From assembly GCA_963920635.1 (NCBI GenBank), contig OY987298.1, positions 144,744,257-144,808,256 of the forward strand: a DNA stretch of 64,000 nucleotides. The letters run 5' to 3'. Numbering within the stretch: the first letter of the stretch is position 1; each line of letters starts with the position of its first letter. The notes beneath the pieces are model-generated. The model made no database searches, was not told where the DNA came from, and was given only the letters and a program-made list of their open reading frames with translations. Source of the stretch: Pseudeuparius sepicola. Its lineage: Eukaryota; Arthropoda; Insecta; Coleoptera; Anthribidae. The position numbers and the translations under genes were made by a program. Positions 12,701 through 27,700 of the stretch are shown in pieces.

Positions 12701-15700
12701 AAATAAAATAAAATGATACAATTTTTGCAACCCAACAATCTCAATCAGTTTCATCGATTTTTTAAAAAGTTTTGTCTGTGGATCCTTTACTCCTCAAAGA
12801 ATAATGACGGGTGTATTTTGTGTATCCACATCTCACCATTTTGCGTCCATCACGGCCGTCATTTCATCGCCGGCACATATTCGACTCCATCGGCACCGTA
12901 CACAACACCGACCAAAACTTTCTACACATTATTTTTCTCTTCTCCCGTCCCCCGCCCGGTAGATAGTCTTCGATTATGTCGACAGCTGCCCGAATTCCGA
13001 TTTCCCCCCACAGCAGGTGTACAACCCGTCGTCGTCGGCCGTCGTCCCGACGCACTCGAACCCGCTGGACACGCTGGCCGGGCTGCCTATGCAGGCGCTC
13101 GCCCAGCAGGTGCAGCGGCTGCAGCCGACCGGCAACGGCCAGGGCCTGCACCAGCAGAACGTGCTGATCAACATCCAGCAGTACACGGGACCGCCGCCCC
13201 AGCAGCACCAGCAGCACCCGCCGCCGCCGCCGCACGGGTACCCGCCCCCGCCCCAGCACAACATGTACGGGCATTACCCGCCCCCGCCGCAGCCCCACCC
13301 GGGCATGCACCAGCCGTACCAACCGTACCAGTGAGTATCGCCTCTTTTTTGTCGATTATGTGTATGTGTCAATTATTCGAACCTGGACCAAACTATATTA
13401 AAGACCTGTGCATAGTGCTGTTTCAAGCGATCGCCACTGGCGCCACACGACGAAACAAATTTACACTGTGCGGTGGTTTAATGTTAAAACACCATTGTTG
13501 CAGAATCTTTTATAAAATAAAAACATGCAAATGTGTCTGTTACAACGAATTTAATATCCAAAATAAAATAAAATATTTGTTTGTTATGTCCCTCTAATTT
13601 GACATGTTCACATGGCATATTTCCATACATTTTCTTAAGAAAAGCGAGTCTAAAAAGCAAGCAAGAGTATTTGGTGCCTTTTGGTTTGAAATGAAGTCCA
13701 TGGCTAGTTGTAGTGTAAGTAAGCATACAACGCATTCAATTTTTCAGTTTCTTCTTTATATGGAGGACTATTGGTTCGCATGGGAGCTATAAACAAAATT
13801 TTCTATTTTCATTCTTGCATACGTTACAAAATACTAGAGTTGCCAAATGTCCGGACATTTATTTTCAGAGAAATGTCCAGCCTATGTGTCCGTAATATGT
13901 CTGGACATTTATCAGACATTTATAAAATAAGCTAAAAACATTACCATCCTATTGGATTAAGTAGAGCTTTAAAACGATATATTATTTATATTTGTTTTTA
14001 AAATTTTAAATAAAACTAATAAAAGAAACTTTGTACATACTTGGATGTGCTTCGTCATGCGTGTAGCATGTTTAAGATAAGTCTTCTTGCAGAATTTGCA
14101 AATTCCATATGTTGTATTGGTTTTTTGGACTTTTTGGAGGTAATTCCATATTATACCACTTCTTTTACCCATTAATAAAAGGAAATAAGAAAAAAACACA
14201 CACACAGCAGATATCTTATGGAGGGAAACCCTTCCAAACGTGTAAAATATTTTGAAATTTATTGGACACATTCGAGCATTTTTGAATGTGTCATGTCCAT
14301 AAGTGTACTTGCTCTGACATTTATGTCGGGTCACAAATAAGTGTCCGGCAACACTACAAAATAAAAATACTCTTTCAAAATAATATCTATAATTTTCGCT
14401 TCTTCATCTGGTTGATCAGGTCATCCCATAATTCCAAAATAGTGTTTATTTTCCTGCAATTCACCTGCAATTCTGTCCAGTGTGCATACTACCATTTTCT
14501 TCATGTGCATGGAAATTTCATGTTGTCACAAACAAATCTACCTATAAAAGCTGTGTTAATGGAATAAAACTGCTAAATACTGGACGCAAAGACAATTCGT
14601 TACCATAAAAAGAAGGCAAATCGTAATGAAGCTGGATATTTAAAATTTGGGACATTTTAGGCGTCAGTAACTGACATACCAATAACCACAGAATACCCCC
14701 CTATAACCTATAATAAGTCGCTGTTTTTTTCGTCGAGTGGCGCCATCCCAATCCGTAAACAACAATGAAATATGACGTCATGCTCGGGTCTTTAATATAG
14801 TGTCGGTCCTGTTCGAACAAATGTTGATATTTGTCATGCCAAATGTATATGTAGTTTATTGCCGGATCAACACTATTTAACTGGATTAAATTTAGTATAA
14901 TAAAACATTTTTTTCTTGAAAAAATACCAAGATCCGTTGATCTTTAGTCGGTCCTGGACCAACACTACGTAGCGCTATTTCAAGCGATCGCCACTGGCGC
15001 CACATGACGAAAAAAGTTGACAGGGTGGTTTAATGCTAAAAACATTGTTGCATAGTCCTTTATAAAATAAAAGCATGCAAAAAATGTATCTTTTACAATG
15101 AATCGAATATCCAAAATAAAATGAAATGTTAGTTTGTTATTTCCCTTTAATTTGACAAGTTTACATGGCATATTTCCATAAATTTTCTTAACAAAAGCTA
15201 GTCTAAAAAGCAAGCAAGGATATTTTGGTACCTTTTGGTTCAAAATGAAGTGTATGGCTAGTTGGTATAAAGGTGACCCTTCATATCTGTCTCTCTTATA
15301 ATGATTTTATTTCTTATTATGTCTATATTCTTACTAATTGTATGCCAGATGACACCTTTAGAGTTAATTTCAAATTTTTGCTTTTCTGGACAGATTATCC
15401 TACAATTCCAAAATTGAGCTTCTGCAATTCACATAATAATTAAAGCCACAGAATATTGGTTATTCTGTGTCAAAACTCAAAGCAACAAAAAAATGCGGAC
15501 TTTAGGGAATTTTTTAGTTACAAACCAGGAGTAATAATAACAAAATAGACCATCCTAGTTTTGATCTATGCATAAATTATAAAATAAACCTCTTGGGGTA
15601 CTTAACAATGAAACGGGTGAAGTGTAGTAAATATTATAACGATTGTAGAATATTTATAAAAATGATATCTCATTTAATTTGACAAATTTAAGTATAATAT

Positions 15701-18700
15701 CTTTCTAAATTTTATCAAGGAAATCTAAAGAACATAAAGTGTGAATAGTGGGTGTGGGTACCTTTGATTTGATGATTTTTTATAAGTAGTTGTTTTGAAT
15801 AGTCACTGGTAGTAGTGACAGGAACAAATTTCCACCGCCTTTGTAACCACCACATCAGCTTTGTTGCTTTATTCAGTATTGAGTGGGATATCATTTTGAC
15901 ATTTAATATTCTAATAACTGTTACAATTTATAAATAACATATTTTCTTTGGGGATTTTGTCTTTTATTCTTTATGTAGTGTTGGTCTAGCTAGGTAAGAG
16001 AATTTTGGAGCTAACTCAAAATATAATACATAATATCAATGCAAACCATTGGCAACAACAACAAAAATTTAGGTAATGAATCAGCATCTTAAACTTTTAA
16101 GGCATCTTAAACTTTTAAGAGGTGCCTATTTCTAGTTGTAAAAAACACCTTTTTATTTCATTTCCCTGACAAAATCACTGCTTTAACTCACCCAGGTTAT
16201 GGCAGTACACCGTCGGGGTACATAAAATACAAAAGAATTATACCTGCAGGAAACTAAACCGATCCACATTTGAGAGCACTCCATCCCAAAAAATTTTGGG
16301 AACAACTAAAAATTGTCAACTTAATTCTGAACCACCTTATTTCGGGACATGTAGATTTGAAGGATACAAAGTACTCGCCCCAAAAGTATGTGCACCAACA
16401 CAAGGAAGTAGGAGGTCCTTAATGGAAGATATTATGTGATGTTGTGTCTGTATGGGACCATCCTACCCCCACTTGTTGGGTACATAATAGTAATAATAAT
16501 AATAATAATAATAATAGCCTTTTGGCTAAGTCAATAATAATAATAATTCTCACCCTCACAATACTCCAAACTAGGAGTACCCCAGAAGCAACTGAATGCT
16601 TGTGCGGGGGAGGGGGGCAATTATTATTATTTTGTCTTTGTTGCCGTTTGCGGCATACGAGTGCTTCAGCTGTTGAGTGGTTTATTGTTTCCGAGAAATT
16701 CTTTTGTGACAGATTTTTATTTAGAAAAAATAGTTATATTTATGATTTTTTTATCATTTAATATTTAGTTGTGCAATTAATTTTTACTTTTATAGGATGT
16801 CTTTATTTTTTTTTTGTTTATTTTCTCATAAGTTCCAAACGTTTCAATTTTAGTTTTTCGCTGTCAGAATTCTGTGACAAATTAAATATTACTAAAAAAT
16901 TTATAGAACAAATAAAATGTAGGTGGCTGAGGCACTCTAAAATATTCCATTGGACCAGATGTAGCAATGAAAATGCTTGCAGGCAGTGAGTGGAATAAAA
17001 TTGAATTATTTTATGCAGATTTACTAAAATTCATTTAAATGAAGTGTGTAAAAAAAGTAAAACTAGAAGTTGGAAATCTGGTATAGCGGTATAAAATTGT
17101 AAGGCAAACAACTTTTCTATAGGTACATTTTCAAAATTTTGAGAAACAATGTCATTTGCGGCAATTTTTTTCAAAAAATTCTATATTTGACATGTAAAGA
17201 AAACAACATTATTGCTTTTGAGCACATCATCTGACCAGTTTTTTTAAGAAAAAATCATCAAAATTTACTTGAATGTTTATGTTTATTCTTACTTGGGGAA
17301 AAAGGCGTTTTACGTCGACCTTAATAAAATTCAAATTCAAAAACGAAAAACTTACAATAATATTCATTCATTTATTATTTGTTATATAAATTTTCTGCTT
17401 ATATTTCATTTGTCATTGTCCGTCACAGAATTTTGACAGCAAAAATAATACTTGGTTTTCTGAAATTCATTTTTTGTCAAAACAATCATCTTTCAATGGG
17501 GAACTTGAACGATTTTTTTTAATTTTTTTCATATATTTGCCTATGTATAGAAAGAGCACATACCAATTATCAGCCCTCAAATCGCAATATTTCATTTGCA
17601 ATAAATAATTAAAGTTGTGACCGCAAGCTATTCATTTGAAACGACACTAAAAGCGCGGGAATGGTTGTGACATCACACCGCTCGACCGATCAGAAGGCAG
17701 TGACAGGAGTGACATCTACACAGAATTAGAGAAGGAAGAATGGAAGTCTAACGTTAAAATAAACAGTTCGGCGACCCACTTCCAGAGGGATCGTAGGTCA
17801 AAAATAAGAACCGCCTAAAAGTTTAAATTTAACAAGCACTTCTTTAACTCAATGGTGAGGTCCCGTGTTCAATCGCACAAGAAGTTTTTTTTTAATTATC
17901 ACTGTGTTCTATCTCTTATATATTTATCACTGATTATTATTTTTAGTAATAATTGGACAATGGTTATTATGAAGATTATTACTCACAATCTACTCCATAG
18001 ACGTCCATAGTGTATTTAAATTCAAAGTACTTAGGTACCTACCTAATATGAAATTGTCAGTAGCAGGAAAAATGTAATACATTGCTTGATGCGTAAGCTC
18101 TTTTTGGCCTCGTGGAGAGTTTTAAAACCCGAGGCAATACGGGCGTTAAACAACCTCCTCTGCCAAAAAAGTGTGCTTACGCATCTCGCAATGTAAATAA
18201 CTATTTAATACAGCACACTCTTTTCAAACATTATCAACAATATAAAGACTATAATAAGACGGATAGACAAGGATGGGACGTTCCCGTTGATTTTTCTAAA
18301 CAAAGCTTGCGTGGTGCTGTAGTTTTGATACATGTGCCGTCCATATTAGTTTATACATGGTGCCGCCGCCCACCAGAGGCGCCACCACTAACGAGCTACT
18401 TGATGTTACAACCAAGGAGGGCGCGTTACAAGAATGATTTGAATTATGCAGTTTCTAATTGCTTATATTTATTAAATAAAAATAAAAAAGGAGTTTTTTA
18501 CTGTGGTTCATTTAATGGCAATAAATTACGTTTGAAAGTAAAACTTTTCAAATTTAATTTTTGTGCAAGTTCCCCATTGATTTGCATAGATACTATCTAC
18601 ATAAGGTCCTATATTTTGTTTGTTTCTGTATTTTCCCTTTTTTAATTCTTCTCCCCGCCCAACCAGATCCCCGAACATGTACTACCCGCCCAGCCCGTAC

Positions 18701-21700
18701 CCGCCCCAGCCGATGGCCCCGCCGCCGCCCCAACAGATGATGGGTCAGCCGGGGCCGCCGCCACCGCCTGGACAGCCGGGCGGCCCGCCGCCCCTGTCGC
18801 AACCCCAGCAGCAGCCGTCGATACAGGCGCCGCCTGCGCCGCAGCAGTCGGGCCCGCCGCGGCCCGGCGGGCCCCCCCAGCAGCCCTACAGGCAGCCGGG
18901 GCCGAGGGGGGCGGGGCCCATGGGGGGGCCGAGGGGGCCCGGACAGCAGGGGCCGAGGGGCGGGCCGCCCCCGCCCAGGGGGGGCATGGTGCCGAACAGG
19001 GCGAGGGCGCCGATGATCCGACCGAGGGGTGCCGGTGAGTTCTGATATTAATAATAAACATCTCCCCCTTATAGAATTAAGATTTCGTCTTTTCTTGACC
19101 TCGTCTGATAATTGTGAACTTCATTGTTAAAGTCAACGAATTCGACTAAGCCCTCGGGCAGCAGTCCATGTATTAACTTGTACCAAAATATCGTCGCCGA
19201 CAAAAGCAGACAGATACATTAAGTCATTGCAATGCGGACAGCATCAATGTTATTGAAGTCAATCTGTATCGGTCGTTCAGAATGTACAAAACTAGTTTTG
19301 CGCAATTCAAAATGTGCAAAACTAGTTCTGACTATTTTGTAATGATAAATAGCCGCATAAAAGTACAATTTCGGGTTTGTGAAATATTCGTTGAACAAAA
19401 CTGAAGTCTATCCAAGTTACAGAGGCAGTGGATCAAAACATTGGCCACCACGTGACTTATTCTCTTGTTGGTCTGGCCGTCATAAAATGTCAAGTGTTTA
19501 CACGGCGAGCAGAATGCAGGGCCGGCTCTTCCCTCAGTCGAGTTTCCTGCATATTTTAGATCGGATCGCGAACAGTATGTTCTGTAAATTTATTTTGCTA
19601 CTTAATTTAAGGAAATTTATAAAGATCTATGAAAGGTAAAAACACAATGGGGAACTTGCACAAAAATTAAATTTGAAAAATATTACTTTCAAACGTAATT
19701 TATCGCCATTAAATGAACCACAGTTCACAAAAAACTCATTTTTTATTTTTATGTAATAAATATAAGCAATTAAAAACTGCATAATTCAAATCATTCTTGT
19801 AACGCGCCCTCCTTGGTTGTGACGTCAAGTAGCTCGAGGCGCCACCACCATGTATGAACTAATATGGGCGGCACATGTAAACAAACTACATCACCACGCA
19901 AGCTTTGTTTAGAAAGACCAAACGAGAACGTCCTATCTTTGTCTGTCCGTCTTGATATTGTTGATAACGTTTGAAAAGTGTGTGCTGAATTAAATAGTTA
20001 TTTACATTGCGAGATGCGTAAGCGTACTAATTTTTTGTCCTGAGCAGCAAGTGTCACGCTTCTGACAGCAAATGAAATCCCACATACCGAGACCTACATA
20101 AGAGCCCTCTGTAAATGGGTCGCCGAACTGTTTATTTTAACGTTCAATGACCATTCTCATCTTCTCTAATTCTGTGTAGCTGGCATTCCTCTCACCGCCT
20201 TCTGATCGATCGAGCTATTTGACGTCACGACCATCCCGCGCTTTTCGTATCGTTTCAAATGAATACCTCGCGGTCACAACTTTAATCATTTATTGCAAAT
20301 TAAATATTGCGATTTGAGGGCTAATATTTGGTATGTGCTCTTTCTATAGATAGGCAAATATATTAAAGAACTAAAAAAAAATTGTTCAAGTTCCCCATTT
20401 TTAGAACTCCTAAAAGAATTAGTTCAGAATTACAAGCCACTGGGAATCTCATATTAGTCAGACCCTGGTAATCGATCGCAAAGCGGTCATGTGACTTTGT
20501 TTATATCTACTGCCGCTGTAGCTTGGATAGACTTTAGTTTTGCCCATTTTTTTCGGGCATTACCCGAATTCGAGTATTGAGCATAACATATACAATGAAG
20601 AGAAGTACAAGAACGAAACTTTGAACGTTTAACTCAAAAAATAACTTCTACAACTTTGTTTTCTGACCATTTTGAAAGTAATAGTTGAAAAATATAGGTA
20701 GGCTATGGAAATAATTGAACATGATGCATAACACAATAGCAATGTTCGCGGAACAATCCCGAACTATATACACTTCCCCCAAAAATTAACGCACCACCAA
20801 AAAATACCCAAAAGTTTAAAGTAATTTTTGTCAAAACCAATAGTCCGATTTGGACGATTTTTTTTTTGAATGATAGGTTGTCTCTTCCAGAACGTTGGTG
20901 TACTAACTGTATTTGCATAGAAACCTCTTTTTTATAAATACCGGGTGTCTCAAATTATAGCCTGTTTTTTGGTGGTGCGTTAATTTTTGGGGGAAGTGTT
21001 GTTCCGAACTAATAACTGCCAATATCATTGACGAGTTAGAATTTTAAAAATTTTTTAAACCAATCACAGTGACGATTACTAGTTCCGAACCAGTTTGGGA
21101 TCGTTCCAAACCAGTTAAAACTGGTAACCGTCAATGTGATTGGTTGAACTGGTTCGGCATTGGTCCGTGAACATAGTTATTAAGTAAAGGATGGTGTGAT
21201 AAGAAAATTCCACGAAAATTGGTATACCTCTTTAGTAATAAGTTTTTTTTTATGTTTTGACAAGTAACAAGTTTTTCTTTACCCGGTGAAAATTGTGGGT
21301 TTGACTGCACTAGATATAAAAAACTATGGTAGGTACCTATATTTTGATTGAGGACTTATGTTTTTTAATTATCTTGATAGTATATTTCTGAAAAAAAGCT
21401 GAAAGAAATTGTAAACAAAAACCGACAGAACACAAAGAATTGACCAAAAAATCCAATGTTTCGATGCTATATTTTATTGAGTAAACTGCCAGTGATACAT
21501 AGCAAGAACAGTAATTGTAGTAGAATTATCAATTTAAAGTTTTTATGCAGGACAGAATTTTTGGATTTAACAGCATTGATTAATTGAAGAGGGACAGCCG
21601 CTGTCAAAGTTGACAATTTTTGAACCGCCAATAGATGGCCCCCAGGCTATTTTGACAAGAACTATCTGTCAACTTTGACGGCTGTTGTTCCTCTTTTATG

Positions 21701-24700
21701 AATATCTTTTACTCAATGCTAACAGTTTACGTCGCGTTTTTGCTACAAGCGGTAAAAGAACAATAATGAAATAAAAGTCATCGAAACTCAAATAGCCTTA
21801 CCGTTCCGCATTATTCGTTGTCTCACCGTGGCTCCCTTAGGCGTGACTCCGATGCGCGGCATAAGGCCCCGCATGGCGGGCCCCCAGAACGGCGTGCGGC
21901 CCCAGCAGCCGGGCCAGTCGCCCACGAAACGCACCCCGGACCAGATCAATTCCATTCAGGCCAAGAAGAAGCGGCTGGACGTGCTGATGCCGTCCGACAA
22001 GGACGACGACGACTGCCAGGTGATTTGCATGCAGCCGAAGAATACGGACGGCGGCCTGCCCCAGATAGAGAGTGTACAGGTGGGGAAGATAATTTAGTTT
22101 GATTGGTGGGTTGCGAGGGCGATATGTTATTCCAAACTTCTATCTATTTATGTTGTTTTACATTTAGGGATGGGCGAATTTCACTTTTCCAGGGAAAGTG
22201 AGATTTCACTTTGAAATTTTCGCGAAACATTCGAAATTTATGAAATTTAAAGAAATTTTCGCGAAATATTTGAAACTTTCAATGTGATGTTGAAATTTAT
22301 GAAATTTAAAGAAAGTTTTACGTGAAAATTTCGCAATAATTTCCTATAGAAATTTTCGCGAAACTTTCGAAAGTTATGAAATTTAAAGAAATTTTTGCGA
22401 AATATTTGAAACTTTCAATGTGATGTTGAAATTTATGAAATTTAAAGAAAGTTTCACGAGAAAATTTCGCAATAATTTCCTATAAACAGTCCCCATTCAA
22501 GCCCAAAAATTATGTATGTGTATGAAGTGGCATAGGTATAGGGTGTCTCAGATAGAGATAAGACTTTACGTTACGCTCGATTATCTCAGCAATTTTTAGG
22601 CTAAGTTGATGGTTCAAAAACTAAACTTTTGTAGTTTTTCCAAGAAACCGGATGCAGTAAAGAAAAAACAATCGAGCAACAAATATAAGTTTTGACCAAA
22701 AAACTATTTTTTTGAAAAAATCAAAATATTGGATTACAGCGGTTTTTGTTATAAATCATTACTAGAACAAAAATTATGTTTATTTTGTTATATCACTTCC
22801 CGTTTAACAGTCGGCGCGGGCGCCTTCAAATTAAATGAAGGTATGGTCGCCTGCCGCATATGTTTTCTCGAAACTTTAATGAAATGTATGAGAAAGTTTC
22901 GCATTTTTAAGGAATTTTCTGAGAAAGTTTCGTGAAATTTATGAAGTGAAACTTTCGAAAATTTCACTGAAGTTTCACTTCATGGGATAAGCGAAATATT
23001 TCACTTTTGAAACTTTCAAATGTGAAAATTTCAAATAAAACTTTCAAACGGCACAACTCTATTTACATTTGATTATGATTATTAGAAAATTTGCATTTGG
23101 AATGATCAAAGATAATCTAACTTCTTGGTAGTGTTGGTGTAATTTTTTTTTAACAGTAATTAGTTACCTATGCGAAAAATTAATTGACAAAAATCTAGTA
23201 GGTGACTGTCACTGTATTGTTGATTTTATGGTTTCCTAAGTACTTGTAGCAAAATTCACTGGCATGCAACTTGATTTAGGTACTTGAAAGCCCTGGCCCT
23301 GTTTAGAGTCAGCAATTATTATTGCCGGCAATAAAAATTGCTGACATTTTTGTTGTGCACACGCGCATTAACTCCATTTTGAGTCATCTGTGGCAAGTTT
23401 CATTGCATTGCAAAAAGTAGCTCCAGACCTATTTTTATTGCAATTATTGCAATGGCAATTCTAGTATTTTTTTTGCTAGTATGATATTTGTGCTAACAAC
23501 CTTAGTAATAAAAAACACTACATAAAACTTCATTTTCTATGTTACTATTAGGATATTTCTATGTTATTATATGTTATTATTAGAATCTTTGGTAAAATTA
23601 ATATAACCCGAAACACTATGTATACAGTCTACACACCGCAAAAACTTCAAATATTTTATTTACTAAATATTTGGTTGGCAGTATTCACCAAAAAAATAGA
23701 ATTGCATTAGATAAATTGCCAACTGTAAACAGATACCACCTTTGCAACAATCGTTGCGTGCAACAAAATTGTAAGCAATTTTTATTGCCGGCAATAAAAA
23801 TTGCCAACTCTAAACAGGGCTTAAGAAATAATATAATATTATATACTAGTAAAACCACAATTTCAACCTCTCTTTTTAGAAAGGTTTAATTTGGTAGGAT
23901 AGGGTTGTAAGATATACTCCTAGGTTAATATGAAAAATTCCTCTTATTTTTGATTAACCTTCTGCATTTTTTCCACGTACTTAGGAAACACCCACTATTC
24001 ATAAAGTCCGCACCTTCGACGCAAATAATTTAACGAATACAGTACAACCTCGATAATGGGGAACTTGCACAAAAAATAAATTTGAAAAATATTACTTTCA
24101 AACGTAATTTATTGCCATTAAATGAACCACAGTTCACAAAAAACTCATTTTTTATTTTTATGTGCTAAATCCTTGTCTATCCATTTCTCGATAGACAAGG
24201 GTTAAATGTAAGCAATTAAAAACTGCATAATTCAAATCACTCTCGTAACGCGCCCTTCTTGGTTGTGACGTCAACTAGCTCGTTGGTGGTGGCGCCTCTG
24301 GTGGGCGGCAGCCCATGGATAAACTAATATGGGCGGCACATGTATAAAAACTACAGCACCACGCACGCTTTTTTTAGAAGGAACAACATGAACGTCATAT
24401 CCTTGTCTATCTGTCTTATTATAGTCTATCTCAGTCTTGATAATGTTGATAACGTTTGAAAAGAGTGTGCTATATTAAATAGTTATTTACATTGCGAGAT
24501 GCGTAAGCACACTTTTTTGGCCGAGGAGGTTGTTTAACGCCCGTGTTGCCTCGAGTCTTAAAACTCTCTCCGAAGCCAAAAAGAGCTTACGCATCGAGCA
24601 ATGTATTACATTTTTCCTGCTACCAACAATTTCATATTAGGTAGGTAGGTACTTTGAATTTAAATACACTATAGAGTAGATTGTGAGGAATAATCTTCAT

Positions 24701-27700
24701 AATAACCATTGTCCAATTATTACTAAAAATGATAATCAGTGATAAATATAAGAGGGAGAATGCAGTGATAATAAAAAAAAACTTCTTATAGGATTGAACT
24801 CGGGACCTACGAATTACTAGTCCAGTGGCCTCACCATTCAGTTAAAGAAGTGCTTGTTAAATTTGGACTTTTAGGCAGTTCTTATTTTTGACCTACATGG
24901 GAATGGGTCACCGAACTGTTTATTTTAACATTCAATTTCCATTCTCCCTTCTCTAATTCTGTGTCGCTGTCACTGCCTTCCGATCGATCGAGCGGTGTGA
25001 CGTTACGACCATTCCCGTGCTTTTCGTTTCAAATGAATAGCTTACGGTCACAACTTTAATGTTTGTGCGGATAAGTAATAACCAGAGACTTTTTAAGTAA
25101 GGGGACCCAGCATTATACTTTCCAAAGTGAGGCCTATTCTTTCCTCATTCTAATGGTATCAGTGATGCCAAGTATGCCATTTTATTGGAAAATCTATGAA
25201 TATAACAGGTACTTTGATTGTTAGTAAAAATTAATAATGATTTCCATGATTTCTAAAAAATTAGACTTGACAATGTTGTGTATACAAGTGCAGAATGTCG
25301 CAACTGTCAAATGAAAGAAATTTATTTTATAGTTGAAATTGATTTCCAGCAATTATTTCCACGCATTTAAGTAATAAGTGTGGTAAGTCAGTAGTGCCGA
25401 TTTTGCTTATTTAAGAATTTGTCGCCATTGCACCTTGTTACCAGGTTCCTCAATCAATTTGTAATATGTATTGAACTTTCTTCCCTTGTTGAATGTATCT
25501 ACCCAAAGAACTTTCACAGATTTCGGGATGGACTAATAAGATTAGGTCTAGTAGTTCTAATGATGGTAGTTTTTCTCGGTGTTCATTATAAAATTTTTGT
25601 AATTTTAGGTATCTCCCAAAGTACCTCACAAACATAAAATAAACTTGTAGTCGTAGATAAAAACTCTTTAAAAATGACCTGACTGAAGCTACCTGCTTAA
25701 TAATTTAAAATTTTTGAAATACGATTTTTGTTTTGAACTACCTACGTAATGCCCACGTAATGGGAATTGTAGGATTACTAAAGGTGATACAGGAAAAATC
25801 TGGTTACAATTATTGGGACTACTACAGGCGGCCGCATTACCTTTAACTGACACATCTGCGTATCTGGAAGTTAGAAAAGTTAAAAATTATGATGGGAAAT
25901 ATTTTGCCTCCTTTAGTATGGCACTGGCATGTCACATAAAACCTGATGGCAGTTGGACACTGACATATAACATAACCTTGTATCAGCCCCCTTGTGGTCT
26001 CCTTGGAGTCGACAGAAAACAAACTTCCCCCAAGGCTTCACTTTTCCTATGCGATAGAATGTGACGTGCTGGGTCCCCTTATTTTAAAGAGTCCCTGGTA
26101 ATAACAATTTATAAGTGTATCCCCCATTTAAGGACCTCATAAAACGCGGTTTGTAAGTTTAACTCTGTGCAGGGCGGTTCGGAAACGGCCGAGTCTTCCA
26201 TCATGCACCTGTCGGACTCGATCACGCTGTCGGTGCGGAACCCGCCCCCCAAACCGGCCCCGGTCGGCCCGCAGAAGGCCGAGGCGAAGGCCGTGGCGAA
26301 CATACTGGCCACCAGGGGCATCACGGTGACGGCGTCGCCCAAGGGCAAGCCCGATTCGCCGCAGAAGACGGGCGGCGCCCAGTCGGGCGTGCCGACCGCG
26401 CTCAGCCTCAACGGGTCGGTCAGCATAGTGGCGTCGAAGGGCAACGGCAAGGTGAGAAACTTTGTTTAAACTAGGTACCATTTAGTATAGATGAACTTCG
26501 CTAAGCGCTAAGGTGTATAACCGAACTACGTTTCCAACCCGCATAAATTTGAACCTTTTGGTCAATACAAAGTTTAAGGTGGATTATAATCTATGCACAT
26601 ACTTACAACTTACAAATAAATAAGTACTTCGAGATGTCGTCAAACAAATGCTTTGAATTCAACTTCTATGTATGGCCATTGTGATAAATAATTTTGGTCT
26701 TAAAATGTTAGTAATTACTTTGATTAAAATTTGTATTGATCAAAAGTTTAAAATTATGCTGCAGTTTAAAAAAACATGTTATGGGCCAAAATATTAAATC
26801 ACCTTGTGAGTGCCGTACATTTAAGCCTAGTTCATACAGTCGCGAATTGCGAAAATGATTCCGTTTGGTTAATTTGGCCTGACAATATTCAAATTAACCA
26901 GTCATTTTCGCGAGTCGCGACTGTATGAACTTAGTTTCACTCTTATCTGGACCAAAACTATATTAAAGACCTGTGCATAGCGCTGTTTCAAGCAATCGCC
27001 ACTGGCGCCACACGACGAAACAAATTTACACTGTGCGGTGGTTTAATGTTAAAACACCATTGTTGCAAAATCTTTTATAAAATAAAAACATGCAAATGTG
27101 TCTGTTTCAACAAATTTAATATCCAAAATAAAACAAAATGATTATTTGTTGTGCCTCTTCAATTTGACAAGTTTACATGGCACATTTCCATAGATATTCT
27201 TAAGAAAAGCGGGTCTAAAAAGCAAGCAAGAGTATTTTTGGTACCTTTTGGTTTGAAATGAAGTCCATGGCTAGTTGTAGTGTAAGTAAGCATAAAACGC
27301 ATTAGATTTTTCAGTTTCTTCTTTATATGGAGGACTATTGGTTCTCTTTGGAGCTATAAACAAAGTTTTCTATTTGCATTCTTACATACGTTAGAAAATA
27401 CTCTTCCAAAATAGTATCTAGAATTTGCGCTTCTTCAGCTGGTTGATCAGATCATCCCATATAATTCCAAAATAGTCTTTATTCTTCTGCAATTCACTTA
27501 ATGGTCTGTGCAGTGTGCATACCATTTTCTTCATGTGCGTGGAAATTTCATGTTATCACAAACAAATCTACCTATAAAAGCTGTGTTAATAGGATAAAAC
27601 TGCTAAATATTGGACGCAAAGACAATTCGTTACCGTAAAAAGAAGGCAAATTGTAATAAAGCTGGATATTTAAAATTTGGGACATTTGAAACGTCAGTAA

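Noticed and set aside
12713..13597. 294-codon plus-strand ORF, the longest in the window
   Set aside because: It reads the Gln/Pro-rich exon 12963-13330 in the wrong frame and runs through a splice donor into a transposon. The frame with VFDYVDSC and QQVYNPSSS joins both neighbouring exons in phase.
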